From Kistimonas asteriae (GTDB lineage Bacteria; Pseudomonadota; Gammaproteobacteria; Pseudomonadales; Endozoicomonadaceae), in NCBI RefSeq assembly GCF_018263925.1, contig NZ_JAEVHF010000001.1:186001-250000 (forward strand): a DNA stretch of 64,000 bases. Direction: 5' to 3'. The position numbers and the translations under genes were made by a program. The notes below the pieces were generated by a model. That model was not told the DNA's origin and searched no databases. It saw only the letters and a list, made by a program, of their open reading frames with translations. This document shows positions 35,732 through 44,684 of this stretch, piece by piece. Within the stretch, counting starts at the first letter, position 1. The number at the start of each line of letters is the position of its first letter.

Positions 35732-36022
35732 ATGGAGTATTTCATCGGCACCATAAAATGGTTCAGTAACCCGAAGGGAATCGGTTTCATCAACCCTATC
35801 AGCGAATCCAATAATCAGGATATTTTTATCCATTACAGCTGTATCAATATGGAAGGCTTCAAAACCCTCAAGGCCGGTGAAACCGTGAAGTTCCTGATGG
35901 GCAATGGCGCCAAGGGATTCATGGCAACAGAAGTCGTTCCCGAGACCGAGACACAATCAACCCAGCCAGCTTCTAACATTGAAGAATCAACGCAGGCTCA
36001 GGAACCCGAAATGGTCGATTAG
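35732..36022 (+). CDS. Cold-shock-domain protein with acidic tail
   Basis: A 96-residue protein. The first 70 residues are one cold-shock domain with TIKWFSNPKGIGFI (RNP1, with Ile where most have Tyr or Phe) and DIFIHYSCI (RNP2). The last 26 residues are acidic and polar (Glu, Thr, Gln, Ser) and not part of the domain. It probably binds single-stranded RNA or DNA. GAAGAGA lies before the ATG. Confidence 0.85.
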   Translation: MEYFIGTIKWFSNPKGIGFINPISESNNQDIFIHYSCINMEGFKTLKAGETVKFLMGNGAKGFMATEVVPETETQSTQPASNIEESTQAQEPEMVD

Positions 36023-36085
36023 CAGGCTAACGCCCTACCCCATCAACATCCTGACAATATCGACGATTCCCGGTTTGATGGTTAA

Positions 36086-36991
36086 TCATTCCGGGATCAA
36101 CCCGACTCCCTCGGTCACTGAAAACGCAATCTGCCCGCCGTCGATAGCAACCTGATGGTTAAGTTGCTTCATTAAGACCTGCAGACTCTCCAGACGATCG
36201 CACTCTTCGTGCCAACTGCAATAGATATGTCGACTGATGACCGGCACATCCTTCACTTGATACAAATCACCCGCAGCAATCAGCGTCTGCACCATTGTCA
36301 GCGGCAGATAAGCACAGCCACCATTATTCAGCAGGAAATCCAGTGCTACTCGGGCACTGTTAGTATGGAGAACAGGGGATGGCAAACTACTTAAATGACG
36401 CGATAACTCAATACCAAAGCGGGTCCCCCAATCGACCATCACCCAACCCATCTGCCAGGGCACACTACCCTCCATTATCGCTGTACTGGTGACCATCACA
36501 AGCTCCACCATCGAGAGTTCGCAATAACCCAGCTCATCCGCTTTGGGCGGATCAAACAAAATAGCGAGATCCAGAGTTCGATTCAGGAGTCTGCGCGCAA
36601 CCACTTCCGGACTGACACTTTCTGCCCGGACAGCGACTCCCGGATTATCACTGAATATCTGATTAATGCGCTCCTGCAGCAAAATATCCCAGACATTTGG
36701 CGTCGCACCAATGGATATCTGAACATTCTGATCACGATCCAGCGCCACATCCAGCCGGGCTCGATCCCACGCGGCAAGGATTGCCTCTGCATGGCTTCTG
36801 AGCCGCTCACCGGCCGGTGTCAGCTGAATATTGTTACGGTAACGGGTAAATAGTGGTGCAGAGAGCTGTGACTCCAACTGCCGCACCCTTGAGCTTACAG
36901 CTGACTGAGTCAGATAAAGATTTTCTGCAGCCTTACCAAAATGCCGGGTCTTTTCGACTTCCAGAAATGTCTTCAAAAGCTCGGTATCCAC
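36086..36991 (-). CDS. LysR-type transcriptional regulator, HdfR-like
   Basis: A 301-residue regulator. The winged-helix DNA-binding part has VDTELLKTFLEVEKTRHFGK and the helix AENLYLTQSAVSSRVRQLE, close to HdfR-type proteins. The rest is a LysR substrate-binding domain. HdfR represses flagellar master genes in enterics; the target here is unknown. The frame opens with GTG at 37003, but AGGAG overlaps that codon, so the GTG at 36991, eleven bases further, is the better start and matches the family. Confidence 0.87.
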   Translation of the reverse strand: MDTELLKTFLEVEKTRHFGKAAENLYLTQSAVSSRVRQLESQLSAPLFTRYRNNIQLTPAGERLRSHAEAILAAWDRARLDVALDRDQNVQISIGATPNVWDILLQERINQIFSDNPGVAVRAESVSPEVVARRLLNRTLDLAILFDPPKADELGYCELSMVELVMVTSTAIMEGSVPWQMGWVMVDWGTRFGIELSRHLSSLPSPVLHTNSARVALDFLLNNGGCAYLPLTMVQTLIAAGDLYQVKDVPVISRHIYCSWHEECDRLESLQVLMKQLNHQVAIDGGQIAFSVTEGVGLIPE

Positions 36992-37233
36992 AGAACAAAA
37001 CACTCCTGACAGGCATTAATTGCCATTAAGCATAATAGTCACTCAGGCAACAGCGTTGCCTGTAAGACAAAAAAATCGGGATGCGATTGTCCAACAGTGT
37101 CTACCGATTTTCCACTCCATGGATCATCAAGGTAGGAGAAAGCCAGAATAAATACGACAGAATCAAAACAATCGGCATGAGAACCTAGAACACAAGCACC
37201 CACGCCGGGAAAGCAGATCAGACACAAACTGGC

Positions 37234-37710
37234 TTACACTTCATCCATCAGCGATTTGTAACCAAAAAGCTGCTTAATATCAGGCTGCTTGAGAAACTTC
37301 TGCAGCCAGAAATGACACCACTGCTGATTATCCAGTGCTGGATCCATGCCGGCAGGTGATACCTCTGCCCGCAACAACACGATCGGATGACGCTCCCCTT
37401 CCTCACCGACAACCTGGAACAGCAAACCGGCAGGACGCATCTCGTCTTCATCGTCAATGTCATCCAGAGGCTTGATCGATAGCATCAAATTAATCGACCA
37501 GAGCTTGTAATCCTGCTGAATCAGCAACTGAACGGGAACATCAAGCCCACCATCACTCTCAACAGAGAGACGCCTCCCATGCAGCACCACCGAACAGTCA
37601 AACTTCCTGATCATCAGTGACTCAATGGTTCTTTCGGAAGAATCACTTAACCACTCATTCAACGACGCTGCACGTGATACGAGCGCATCCTGCATTTCTT
37701 GTTTGTTCAT
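37234..37710 (-). CDS. Conserved hypothetical protein
   Basis: A 158-residue soluble acidic protein that I do not recognise. It has an N-terminal helix, a beta-rich middle (CSVVLHGRRLSVES, VPVQLLIQQDYKLW), an acidic IDDEDEMRP loop and an aromatic C-terminal helix WCHFWLQKFLKQ. ATGs at 37716 and 37710 are both possible. It is divergent from nothing nearby and lies upstream of no obvious partner. Confidence 0.5.
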   Translation of the reverse strand: MNKQEMQDALVSRAASLNEWLSDSSERTIESLMIRKFDCSVVLHGRRLSVESDGGLDVPVQLLIQQDYKLWSINLMLSIKPLDDIDDEDEMRPAGLLFQVVGEEGERHPIVLLRAEVSPAGMDPALDNQQWCHFWLQKFLKQPDIKQLFGYKSLMDEV

Positions 37711-37880
37711 ACCCATTTCCAGACACGAAAAAACGGCGATTACATGGCTAGAATATGCAGTTAAAACAAATCCGGATTCAAATAAACTTTCTACTTGTGA
37801 CGATTAAATTTTTTTATCGAGATAACACTGGAAACAGTCGCTTAAACGCGGAGCTTGGAGAGATCATTTTGGAGAAGACA

Positions 37881-37911
37881 AAAAAAAGCCGATCATTTCT
37901 GATCGGCTTTT
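37881..37911 (-). terminator. Terminator of the tRNA array
   Basis: Stem AAAAGCCGATCA/TGATCGGCTTTT with a 4-base loop followed on the minus strand by a run of seven T. It lies nine bases beyond the last tRNA. Confidence 0.92.
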
Positions 37912-37919
37912 CTGAAATA

Positions 37920-37996
37920 TGGCGGACCGGACGGGGCTCGAACCCGCGACCTCCGGCGTGACAGGCCGGCATTCTAACCAACTGAACTACCGGTCC
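37920..37996 (-). tRNA. tRNA-Asp (GTC), copy 1
   Basis: A 77-nt tRNA with encoded CCA, acceptor stem GGACCGG/CCGGTCC and anticodon GTC in loop CTGTCAC. Last tRNA of the minus-strand array. Confidence 0.97.
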
Positions 37997-38019
37997 GCAG
38001 CATACTTGCTTTACTAACC

Positions 38020-38095
38020 TGGTGGGTGATGACGGGATCGAACCGCCGACCCTCTGCTTGTAAGGCAGATGCTCTCCCAGCTGAGCTAATCACCC
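38020..38095 (-). tRNA. tRNA-Val (TAC), copy 1
   Basis: A 76-nt tRNA with encoded CCA, acceptor stem GGGTGAT/ATCACCC and anticodon TAC in loop CTTACAA. Confidence 0.97.
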
Positions 38096-38128
38096 AAAAT
38101 CTTGCAATACATCATCTAGCAAATTAAA

Positions 38129-38205
38129 TGGCGGACCGGACGGGGCTCGAACCCGCGACCTCCGGCGTGACAGGCCGGCATTCTAACCAACTGAACTACC
38201 GGTCC
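38129..38205 (-). tRNA. tRNA-Asp (GTC), copy 2
   Basis: Same 77-nt sequence as copy 1, with encoded CCA. Confidence 0.97.
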
Positions 38206-38228
38206 GCGACAAACTTGCTTTTTAACAC

Positions 38229-38304
38229 TGGTGGGTGATGACGGGATCGAACCGCCGACCCTCTGCTTGTAAGGCAGATGCTCTCCCAGCTGAGCTAATC
38301 ACCC
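38229..38304 (-). tRNA. tRNA-Val (TAC), copy 2
   Basis: Same 76-nt sequence as Val copy 1, with encoded CCA. Confidence 0.97.
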
Positions 38305-38336
38305 AAAAATTCTTTCAAATATCATCAGTAAATAAA

Positions 38337-38413
38337 TGGCGGACCGGACGGGGCTCGAACCCGCGACCTCCGGCGTGACAGGCCGGCATTCTAACCAACT
38401 GAACTACCGGTCC
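38337..38413 (-). tRNA. tRNA-Asp (GTC), copy 3
   Basis: Same 77-nt sequence as copy 1, with encoded CCA. Confidence 0.97.
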
Positions 38414-38435
38414 GCGACATACTTACTTTGCACAC

Positions 38436-38511
38436 TGGTGGGTGATGACGGGATCGAACCGCCGACCCTCTGCTTGTAAGGCAGATGCTCTCCCAGCTGA
38501 GCTAATCACCC
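38436..38511 (-). tRNA. tRNA-Val (TAC), copy 3
   Basis: Same 76-nt sequence as Val copy 1, with encoded CCA. A promoter-like -10 lies just upstream. Confidence 0.97.
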
Positions 38512-38528
38512 TTCCCGATGCGGTGCGC

Positions 38529-38557
38529 ATTATAACCATAATGCGACTTAAATCCAG
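38529..38557 (-). promoter_or_regulatory. Internal promoter within the tRNA array
   Basis: A perfect TATAAT (38534-38529 on the minus strand) is followed by a GC-rich discriminator GCGCACCGC, as in stringently controlled tRNA promoters. The -35 region (CTGGAT at 17 bp) is weak. It lies in the longest spacer of the array, upstream of Val copy 3. Confidence 0.55.
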
Positions 38558-38571
38558 ACCTTGTTGCAACG

Positions 38572-38648
38572 TGGCGGACCGGACGGGGCTCGAACCCGCG
38601 ACCTCCGGCGTGACAGGCCGGCATTCTAACCAACTGAACTACCGGTCC
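38572..38648 (-). tRNA. tRNA-Asp (GTC), copy 4
   Basis: Same 77-nt sequence as the other Asp copies, with encoded CCA. Confidence 0.97.
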
Positions 38649-38662
38649 GCTACAGTCTTGCG

Positions 38663-38738
38663 TGGTGGGTGATGACGGGATCGAACCGCCGACCCTCTGC
38701 TTGTAAGGCAGATGCTCTCCCAGCTGAGCTAATCACCC
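38663..38738 (-). tRNA. tRNA-Val (TAC), copy 4
   Basis: Same 76-nt sequence as the other Val copies; first tRNA of the transcript. Only 14 bases separate it from Asp copy 4. Confidence 0.97.
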
Positions 38739-38756
38739 CTCGTCAGGACGGCGCGA

Positions 38757-38786
38757 ATTATAAGCAGCATCGGTTACGATATGCAA
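38757..38786 (-). promoter_or_regulatory. Main promoter of the tRNA array
   Basis: -35 TTGCAT (38786-38781) and -10 TATAAT (38762-38757) with an 18-bp spacer, followed by a GC-rich discriminator TCGCGCC. This is typical of strong, growth-rate-controlled stable RNA promoters. Confidence 0.8.
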
Positions 38787-38933
38787 CCGATATATGCCCA
38801 CCTGCGGGATTTACCCATTCCGGCTATTCTGGCGATCATTTCGCGACACTCTATATCCGTCTTTATCGCATCCGTCATCAAATGCCGAATGCATCTGTTA
38901 CCATGACAGATACCAACAGTGGGACAGAGCATC

Positions 38934-39899
38934 ATGTGGTTCAAAAACCTGATTTTGTACCGTTTCAGCAAACCGTTTGAATACACTGCTGAAACCCTGG
39001 AAGAAAAACTGGCGGAACAACGGTTTCGCCCCTGCAGCAAATCGGAGATGGCCAGTTTTGGCTGGGTGTCACCGGTGCCGGATGGTGACAGCCTGATTCA
39101 TGCCAGTGGCCAGTTTCTGGTACTGACTGCAAAAAAAGAAGAGAAGCTGTTACCGGCCAGCGTCGTGCGTGACGCACTGAAAGAAAAAGTCGACATCATT
39201 GAGCAGGAACAGGGCAGAAAAGTCTTTAAGAAAGAGAAAGACCAGCTCAAGGATGAAATCACGCGCGACCTGCTGCCGCGAGCCTTCAGCCGATCTAATC
39301 GAACCAGCGCTTATATTGATAGCCGTAACGGCTGGTTGATTGTGGATGCTTCCAGCTTCCGGAAGGCAGAAGAATTAACCAGTTCCCTGCGCAGCTGCCT
39401 GGGCAGCTTACCTGTACTGCCTCCGGCACTGAAGTCAGCACCTTCTGCCATTATGACCCACTGGCTACAGCAGTCTTCGGATCTGCCCGCACCTTTCATT
39501 CTGGGCGATGAGTGTGAGTTGAAGGAACCGGGCGAAGAAGGCGGCATTGTCCGCTGCAAACGAGTGGATTTATTGTCTGAAGAGGTTAGCCTGCATCTCA
39601 CGTCCGGCAAAGTCGTCAGCCGTATTGCCATGCAATGGGATGAGTCTATCGACTGCATTCTCGGCGAAGATCTCTGCATCAAACGACTCAAGTTCACTGA
39701 CACGTTGCAGGAGCAGTCTGACGCACTCGATATTGAGGATAAAGCGGGACGTTTTGATGCCGACTTTACGCTGATGTCCCTGACACTGGAACGCTTTCTC
39801 AGCGAGCTCATCAACGCGCTTGGCGGAGAAGACACTAGTCGCACAGGGCAGGAAGCAGAACCTGTGATCACCGCAAAGCCTGAACTGGCAGAAGCTTAA
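38934..39899 (+). CDS. rdgC: Recombination-associated protein RdgC
   Basis: A 321-residue DNA-binding protein that forms a ring around duplex DNA and restrains RecA. The start MWFKNLILYRFSKPF and the blocks FGWVSPV, LLPASVVRDALKEK, RNGWLIVDASS and FVALTLERFL-like FTLMSLTLERFLSEL near the end are diagnostic. The frame opens at a GTG at 38919, but the ATG at 38934 gives the conserved N-terminus. A bidirectional terminator separates it from acpS. Confidence 0.95.
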   Translation: MWFKNLILYRFSKPFEYTAETLEEKLAEQRFRPCSKSEMASFGWVSPVPDGDSLIHASGQFLVLTAKKEEKLLPASVVRDALKEKVDIIEQEQGRKVFKKEKDQLKDEITRDLLPRAFSRSNRTSAYIDSRNGWLIVDASSFRKAEELTSSLRSCLGSLPVLPPALKSAPSAIMTHWLQQSSDLPAPFILGDECELKEPGEEGGIVRCKRVDLLSEEVSLHLTSGKVVSRIAMQWDESIDCILGEDLCIKRLKFTDTLQEQSDALDIEDKAGRFDADFTLMSLTLERFLSELINALGGEDTSRTGQEAEPVITAKPELAEA

Positions 39900-39904
39900 A
39901 CAAC

Positions 39905-39942
39905 AAAAAAGGCGGAAGGGATTTTCCTTTCCGCCTTTTTTG
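39905..39942. terminator. Bidirectional terminator between rdgC and acpS
   Basis: AAAAAAGGCGGAA pairs with TTTCCGCCTTTTTT around a short loop, with A and T runs on the two sides. It serves the convergent rdgC and the acpS end of the minus-strand operon. Confidence 0.93.
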
Positions 39943-39959
39943 TTCAATGATCGACGCCT

Positions 39960-40334
39960 CTAACGCTCCAGCACGACAAATGCTACCGCATAGTCCTTCT
40001 CATCACTGATCGTTACATGATGGGCACTGATTGCTAACTGCTCTCCCAACTGCTTTGCCGCGCCATGGAATACCAGAGAGGGCGCACCCTGCTCACTATT
40101 GGTCACTTCAATATCCTGAAACGAAACTTTACCAATACCAGTACCCAAAGCTTTGGCAGCCGCTTCTTTTACCGCGAAACGCGTTGCCATATAGGACACA
40201 TGGCTACCACGAGCGATAAAAACGGCATATTCAGACTCGGTCAGAATGCGCCGAACAAACCGATCCCCCTGCCGTTCCAGCACTTGCTGGATACGCCGTA
40301 TATCAATGATATCGGTTCCAATGCCCGCGATCAT
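39960..40334 (-). CDS. acpS: Holo-[acyl-carrier-protein] synthase AcpS
   Basis: A 124-residue trimeric enzyme that attaches 4'-phosphopantetheine from CoA to acyl carrier protein. Magnesium ligands are D8 in GIGTDIIDI and E57 in [13 protein letters not shown]. The length is normal. Its start overlaps the pdxJ stop by four bases, an arrangement common in gammaproteobacteria. Last gene of the operon. Confidence 0.97.
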   Translation of the reverse strand: MIAGIGTDIIDIRRIQQVLERQGDRFVRRILTESEYAVFIARGSHVSYMATRFAVKEAAAKALGTGIGKVSFQDIEVTNSEQGAPSLVFHGAAKQLGEQLAISAHHVTISDEKDYAVAFVVLER

Positions 40335-41080
40335 GCCTGATGCCTGGCCGCATCCAGCATGAGCATTTTCATTTCTCTTACCGCTTCTTTCAGACCTGTA
40401 AACATGGCCCTACCAATAATGGCATGACCGATGTTCAATTCATTGATGCCCGGAATAGCGGCCACAGGTTCAACATTCTGGTAATTCAATCCATGCCCGG
40501 CATTGACGATCAACCCCTGCTTGCGACCATGAGAAACAGCCCGCCGGATTCTCTCCAGCTCTGTGTGCAGGTCTTCCGGGGTTTTCGCTTCAGCATAACA
40601 ACCGGTATGCAGCTCAATGGTCGGCGCACCACATCGGACGGCAGCATCAATCTGGACAGGCTCGGGATCGATAAACAGTGAAACATCAATGCCTTTTATA
40701 GCCAGCCGCTGGCAGGCTTCAGCAATACGCCCTTCCTGACTGAGCACATCCAGCCCACCTTCCGTGGTCAACTCTTCACGCTTCTCTGGCACCAGGCAGA
40801 CATGGACTGGCAGCACCTGCTCCGCAATTACCAGCATCTCTTCGGTAACCGCCATTTCCAGGTTCATACGGGTCTGGAGCAAATCCTTGAGCCGATACAC
40901 ATCATGATCTTGAATATGGCGACGATCTTCGCGCAAGTGCAGGGTGATCCCATCGGCACCCGCCTCTTCAGCATCCAGTGCGGCCTTGACCGGGTCAGGA
41001 AATCGTATCCCTCTTGCCTGACGTATCGTGGCAATATGGTCGATATTAACACCCAGAAGAATACGGTTAATCGGAATCAC
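40331..41080 (-). CDS. pdxJ: Pyridoxine 5'-phosphate synthase PdxJ
   Basis: A 249-residue TIM-barrel enzyme that joins 3-amino-1-hydroxyacetone phosphate and deoxyxylulose phosphate in the last ring-closing step of vitamin B6 synthesis. [45 protein letters not shown] and [12 protein letters not shown] are the standard blocks. The start is GTG with GGAGGGAG eight bases before it. It lies between recO and acpS; pdxB is elsewhere in the window. Confidence 0.97.
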   Translation of the reverse strand: MIPINRILLGVNIDHIATIRQARGIRFPDPVKAALDAEEAGADGITLHLREDRRHIQDHDVYRLKDLLQTRMNLEMAVTEEMLVIAEQVLPVHVCLVPEKREELTTEGGLDVLSQEGRIAEACQRLAIKGIDVSLFIDPEPVQIDAAVRCGAPTIELHTGCYAEAKTPEDLHTELERIRRAVSHGRKQGLIVNAGHGLNYQNVEPVAAIPGINELNIGHAIIGRAMFTGLKEAVREMKMLMLDAARHQA

Positions 41081-41112
41081 TGACTACTCCCTCCACTGAC
41101 TTGATCATTGAC

Positions 41113-41844
41113 TCATACCGGATCGGCCTGCCGAAAAAGTTCACGACTGCGCAATGGTCTATTGCCGAGCAACGGGGCCAATGCCATCCGAGTCAGACGC
41201 TTAAGATCCGGTAACATCGAATCGGTAACCTCATTACGAGCAAACGCGTTCAAGACCACCCCGGAAAAACAGGGAACCCTGCCCGCCGGATCCAGCGCTC
41301 GGCAGGGTACAAACCCACTATCCTGCTGATAGAGATAATACTGATCATCACGAATCGCCTGCCCCTTCTCTCCGTCATACGACAAAGGAATCCCATAGCC
41401 CAGCGCTTCCAGCAAGAGTTTCTCAAAAACTCTCAGCTTGATCTCCAGTGGTAGCTGTTGGCTCAGACCGTCAACAAGCCACTCATAAAGATCAAACAGA
41501 TTCGCTACCGCATCACCGGGCTGAAGCAGACGTATCAATAACTCATTGGCATACAACCCGCTATAGAGATACCTGCCCGTCAGCAGCAGATAACGATCCT
41601 GCTCAAGCTGTCGCAGGGTCTTGAGCTCTGCTTTCCCCGTCCAGCTAATCAGCAGACGGGAAAATGGCTGGAGAAGATGACCTCGCCGGGGCTTTCCCGC
41701 CTTAGTGGTAGCTCCCCGGGCGCCTGAAGCGACCAGGGATACTTTCCCATGATGACGGGTCAGGCAATCCACCAGCAAGCTTGTGTCACGGTAGGGCCGG
41801 GTATGAAGCACCCAGGCAGGTTGCAGGTCGAAGGTGTTAGCCAT
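41113..41844 (-). CDS. recO: DNA repair protein RecO
   Basis: A 243-residue recombination mediator that helps load RecA at gaps with RecF and RecR. The N-terminal OB-fold part has PAWVLHTRPYRDTSLLVD and KVSLVASGARG, followed by LLQPFSRLLISW and GLYANELLIRLL. The C-terminal zinc-finger region keeps few cysteines (C207 and C217 areas only), as in many gammaproteobacterial RecO. An in-frame TTG lies one codon upstream of the ATG; the ATG with AGAGGG is preferred. It follows era closely. Confidence 0.94.
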   Translation of the reverse strand: MANTFDLQPAWVLHTRPYRDTSLLVDCLTRHHGKVSLVASGARGATTKAGKPRRGHLLQPFSRLLISWTGKAELKTLRQLEQDRYLLLTGRYLYSGLYANELLIRLLQPGDAVANLFDLYEWLVDGLSQQLPLEIKLRVFEKLLLEALGYGIPLSYDGEKGQAIRDDQYYLYQQDSGFVPCRALDPAGRVPCFSGVVLNAFARNEVTDSMLPDLKRLTRMALAPLLGNRPLRSRELFRQADPV

Positions 41845-41852
41845 CAACCCTC

Positions 41853-42764
41853 TCAGGGCAACTCGGTATAACCAAGACTGGCCAACGCCCGCTCATCATC
41901 CGACCAGCCGGAGCGTACCTTGACCCACAGATTCAGCATCACCTTGCTGTCGAACAGTTTTTCCATATCCAGGCGGGCATCATGACCAATCACTTTCAGG
42001 CGACTGCCTTTATCACCAATCACAATCCGCTTCTGGCCTGGACGCTCAACCAGGATCAATGCGCTGATATGCAGCACACCACCATCTTCCTTGAACTCTT
42101 CAATCTCAACTGTAATCTGATAGGGAATCTCATCACCCAGCTGACGCATAATCTTTTCCCGTACCAGTTCTGCCGCCAGGAAACGGGAACTACGATCGGT
42201 AATCTGATCATCACCATAAAAATGAATACTTTCCGGCAGAAATCCGTGAACCAAACGCTCCAGCCGGTCAACATTGTGACCATTCTTGGCCGACATCGGC
42301 ACGATATGGGCGAAATCCATCTTCCGCGACAGATCATCCAACCAGGGGAAGAGTTTATCCTTCTCAGTAATACGATCAGTCTTGTTCACAACCAGAATGA
42401 CAGGACAACGACTGTGACGGACCGCTTCCAGCACCATCTCATCTTCATCGGTCCAGACCATCCGGTCGACAATAAAGATAATAACGTCCACATCTTTGAC
42501 AGAAGAGGTCGCTGCCCGGTTCATATAGCGGTTAATGGCCCTGCCATCGTTTTTATGAATACCGGGTGTATCCACGTAGACAGCCTGCACATCACCATCG
42601 GTCTTGATCCCGAGAATCTGATGACGGGTTGTCTGGGGTTTACGTGAAGTAATACTCAACTTCTGACCCAAGATATGATTGAGTAGCGTTGACTTCCCAA
42701 CATTAGGGCGACCAACAATCGCCACATAGCCACAACGACCTTCAGATACTGCCTGCTCAATCAT
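41853..42764 (-). CDS. era: GTPase Era
   Basis: A 303-residue essential GTPase that binds 16S rRNA and helps 30S maturation. G1 GRPNVGKS (18-25), the switch region [11 protein letters not shown]3 DTPG, G4 NKTD and G5 SAKN are intact. The C-terminal KH domain has [16 protein letters not shown]. Its ATG overlaps the rnc stop by four bases, the classic rnc-era coupling. Confidence 0.97.
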   Translation of the reverse strand: MIEQAVSEGRCGYVAIVGRPNVGKSTLLNHILGQKLSITSRKPQTTRHQILGIKTDGDVQAVYVDTPGIHKNDGRAINRYMNRAATSSVKDVDVIIFIVDRMVWTDEDEMVLEAVRHSRCPVILVVNKTDRITEKDKLFPWLDDLSRKMDFAHIVPMSAKNGHNVDRLERLVHGFLPESIHFYGDDQITDRSSRFLAAELVREKIMRQLGDEIPYQITVEIEEFKEDGGVLHISALILVERPGQKRIVIGDKGSRLKVIGHDARLDMEKLFDSKVMLNLWVKVRSGWSDDERALASLGYTELP

Positions 42765-43447
42765 TCTTCAACCTCCACCCCAAGCGCGACGAGGGCTCTT
42801 CGAGCAGACTTCTGCTCTGCCGCCCGCCGACTACAACCTTCACCTGCTGTCGATTCCACACCTGCAACAGAACAGTGAACTGTAAACGTCTGATCATGGG
42901 CTCTGCCATCAATACTGACCAGTTCATAGTGTGGCAGGGGCTGCTGACGAGACTGTAAATATTCCTGCAGCCGGGTTTTCGGGTCTTTGTTCTGCTGATC
43001 GCCCACTGAGAGTTTTTCAAGCCGACTGGCAAACCATGCGAGTATACGAGTACGGCAGACATCCATGCCGGTATCCAGATAAATGGCTCCAATCAGCGCT
43101 TCGACAGCGTCTGCCAAAATGGATTCACGACGATATCCACCACTTTTCAGTTCACCGGAGCCCAGACGAAGAAAGTCGCCCAGACCAAATTCCCGGGCAA
43201 TCTCCGCCAGCGTAGCACCACGCACCATGCAGGCGCGCAGCCTGCTCAGTTGGCCTTCCTTTGCCTGGGGAAAACGCTGATAGAGGTCTTCGGCGATCAC
43301 AAAATTAACGATGGAGTCGCCAAGAAATTCGAGCCGCTCATTATTACGGCCACCATAACTGCGATGAGTCAACGCCAGAACAGCCAGCTCACTATCGTTA
43401 AATTGATAGCCGAGCTGCTGTTCCAGCTTGTCTATGGATTGTTTCAC
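42761..43447 (-). CDS. rnc: Ribonuclease III
   Basis: A 228-residue double-strand-specific RNase that processes rRNA precursors and regulatory RNAs. The signature [10 protein letters not shown] supplies E37, E40 and D44; [11 protein letters not shown] gives D113 and E116. A C-terminal double-stranded-RNA-binding domain follows (about 155-225). The start is GTG and shares one base with the stop of the DUF4845 gene. Confidence 0.97.
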   Translation of the reverse strand: MKQSIDKLEQQLGYQFNDSELAVLALTHRSYGGRNNERLEFLGDSIVNFVIAEDLYQRFPQAKEGQLSRLRACMVRGATLAEIAREFGLGDFLRLGSGELKSGGYRRESILADAVEALIGAIYLDTGMDVCRTRILAWFASRLEKLSVGDQQNKDPKTRLQEYLQSRQQPLPHYELVSIDGRAHDQTFTVHCSVAGVESTAGEGCSRRAAEQKSARRALVALGVEVEE

Positions 43448-43818
43448 TATTGCCTGATTTTCCTGCTATTCTTGAACGTCAGAACAGCATCTATGTTGTA
43501 GATCATTGGGACACGACGTTCATAGTTTACATCAATGATGATTTCGTTGCCTTCACGTCTGACTTTTGCGCTGTCTTCGATCAATTCCGGCAGATTATTG
43601 ACCTGAAAACCTCGATCCAACCAATCGCGAACATCTGCTACAGAGGCATCTTCAATACCATAACGGTCTTCTATGGAATCCAGCGTTTTCTCAACGCTGA
43701 AGTTGTCATGATATAAAGGCGTAAACTTGACGATGCAAGTAAAGACGGCCGCTGCGAATGTCAGCCAAGCCAACACGGCAATCATCGACACCCCACGCTG
43801 CTCTTTCATTCCCTTCAT
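43447..43818 (-). CDS. DUF4845 family membrane protein
   Basis: A 123-residue protein with an N-terminal pilin-like start ([19 protein letters not shown]) forming one membrane helix and a small exported domain with [16 protein letters not shown] and [18 protein letters not shown]4845 proteins are regularly found between lepB and rnc in pseudomonads and relatives; the function is unknown. Confidence 0.88.
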   Translation of the reverse strand: MKGMKEQRGVSMIAVLAWLTFAAAVFTCIVKFTPLYHDNFSVEKTLDSIEDRYGIEDASVADVRDWLDRGFQVNNLPELIEDSAKVRREGNEIIIDVNYERRVPMIYNIDAVLTFKNSRKIRQ

Positions 43819-43838
43819 GGCAGATCTCCAGCTGTTCT

Positions 43839-44675
43839 TCAGATTATCGATCCATTGTTTTTCAGATTAGGCAGATCAAACCAGCTCGGCCAGTGCATCC
43901 AGATATAGACTGCTTTGCCGACAATATTCGCTTCCGGGACAAATCCCCAATAACGGCTGTCATTACTGCGATCGCGATTATCGCCCATCACGAAATACTG
44001 CCCTTCAGGCACCGTCCATTCCGTCTGCGGCAGGCGATTTTCGATATCCATATCCTTACGGATCTGATGAGTTACTCCACCAATGGTTTCTTCATAGATC
44101 CGATAAACCAGATTTCTCCCCAGGCGCGGCTCAAACTCATCACGTAATTCAGCCACGAAGGTCTCTGGAACCCTCTCGCCGTTCACAAACAAGGCTTTAT
44201 TACGATAAGCAATTTTATCGCCAGGAGCACCTATTACCCGCTTAATGAAGTTGATATTAGGATTCATCGGCTCCTTGAACACCATGACATCACCACGCTG
44301 CGGCTCATTCACCGCCACGACTTTGGTGCCGACCACCGGAAGCCGGAGGCCATAGGTGTACTTGTTAACCAGAATAAAATCGCCGACCTGAAGCGTCGGG
44401 ATCATGGATCCCGACGGAATCTGAAACGGTTCATACAGGAATGAACGCAATACCAACACTATAAACAGAACAGGGAATACGGACTTTGCTGTTTCCACCA
44501 TTCCCGGCTCTCTGGACAACCTGCCCAGAGTTTCCTCGTCTGCTTCTTCGACCTGCTCACGGTAACTGGCGACGGCGGCCCGGCGCCTCGGCGCCAGAAC
44601 CAGAATATCGACAAGCCCGATCAAACCACTGGCAAACACGGCGATCACCAGGATAAGGGGGAAATTAAAGTCCAT
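43839..44675 (-). CDS. lepB: Signal peptidase I LepB
   Basis: A 278-residue inner-membrane peptidase that removes signal peptides. Two N-terminal helices (about 4-24 and 66-82) precede the periplasmic catalytic domain. The Ser/Lys dyad is S90 in PSGSMIPTL and K145 in FIKRVIGAPGD. GDNRDRSNDSRYWGFV is the box E region. It lies nine bases after lepA. Confidence 0.97.
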   Translation of the reverse strand: MDFNFPLILVIAVFASGLIGLVDILVLAPRRRAAVASYREQVEEADEETLGRLSREPGMVETAKSVFPVLFIVLVLRSFLYEPFQIPSGSMIPTLQVGDFILVNKYTYGLRLPVVGTKVVAVNEPQRGDVMVFKEPMNPNINFIKRVIGAPGDKIAYRNKALFVNGERVPETFVAELRDEFEPRLGRNLVYRIYEETIGGVTHQIRKDMDIENRLPQTEWTVPEGQYFVMGDNRDRSNDSRYWGFVPEANIVGKAVYIWMHWPSWFDLPNLKNNGSII

Positions 44676-44684
44676 ATCAGCCTT

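Noticed and set aside
37039..37227. A 62-codon minus-strand frame between the LysR gene and the next hypothetical
   Set aside because: No ribosome-binding site, no conserved feature, odd composition.
37920..38738. CRISPR-like regular repeats
   Set aside because: The repeating units are complete tRNA-Asp and tRNA-Val genes with encoded CCA ends.
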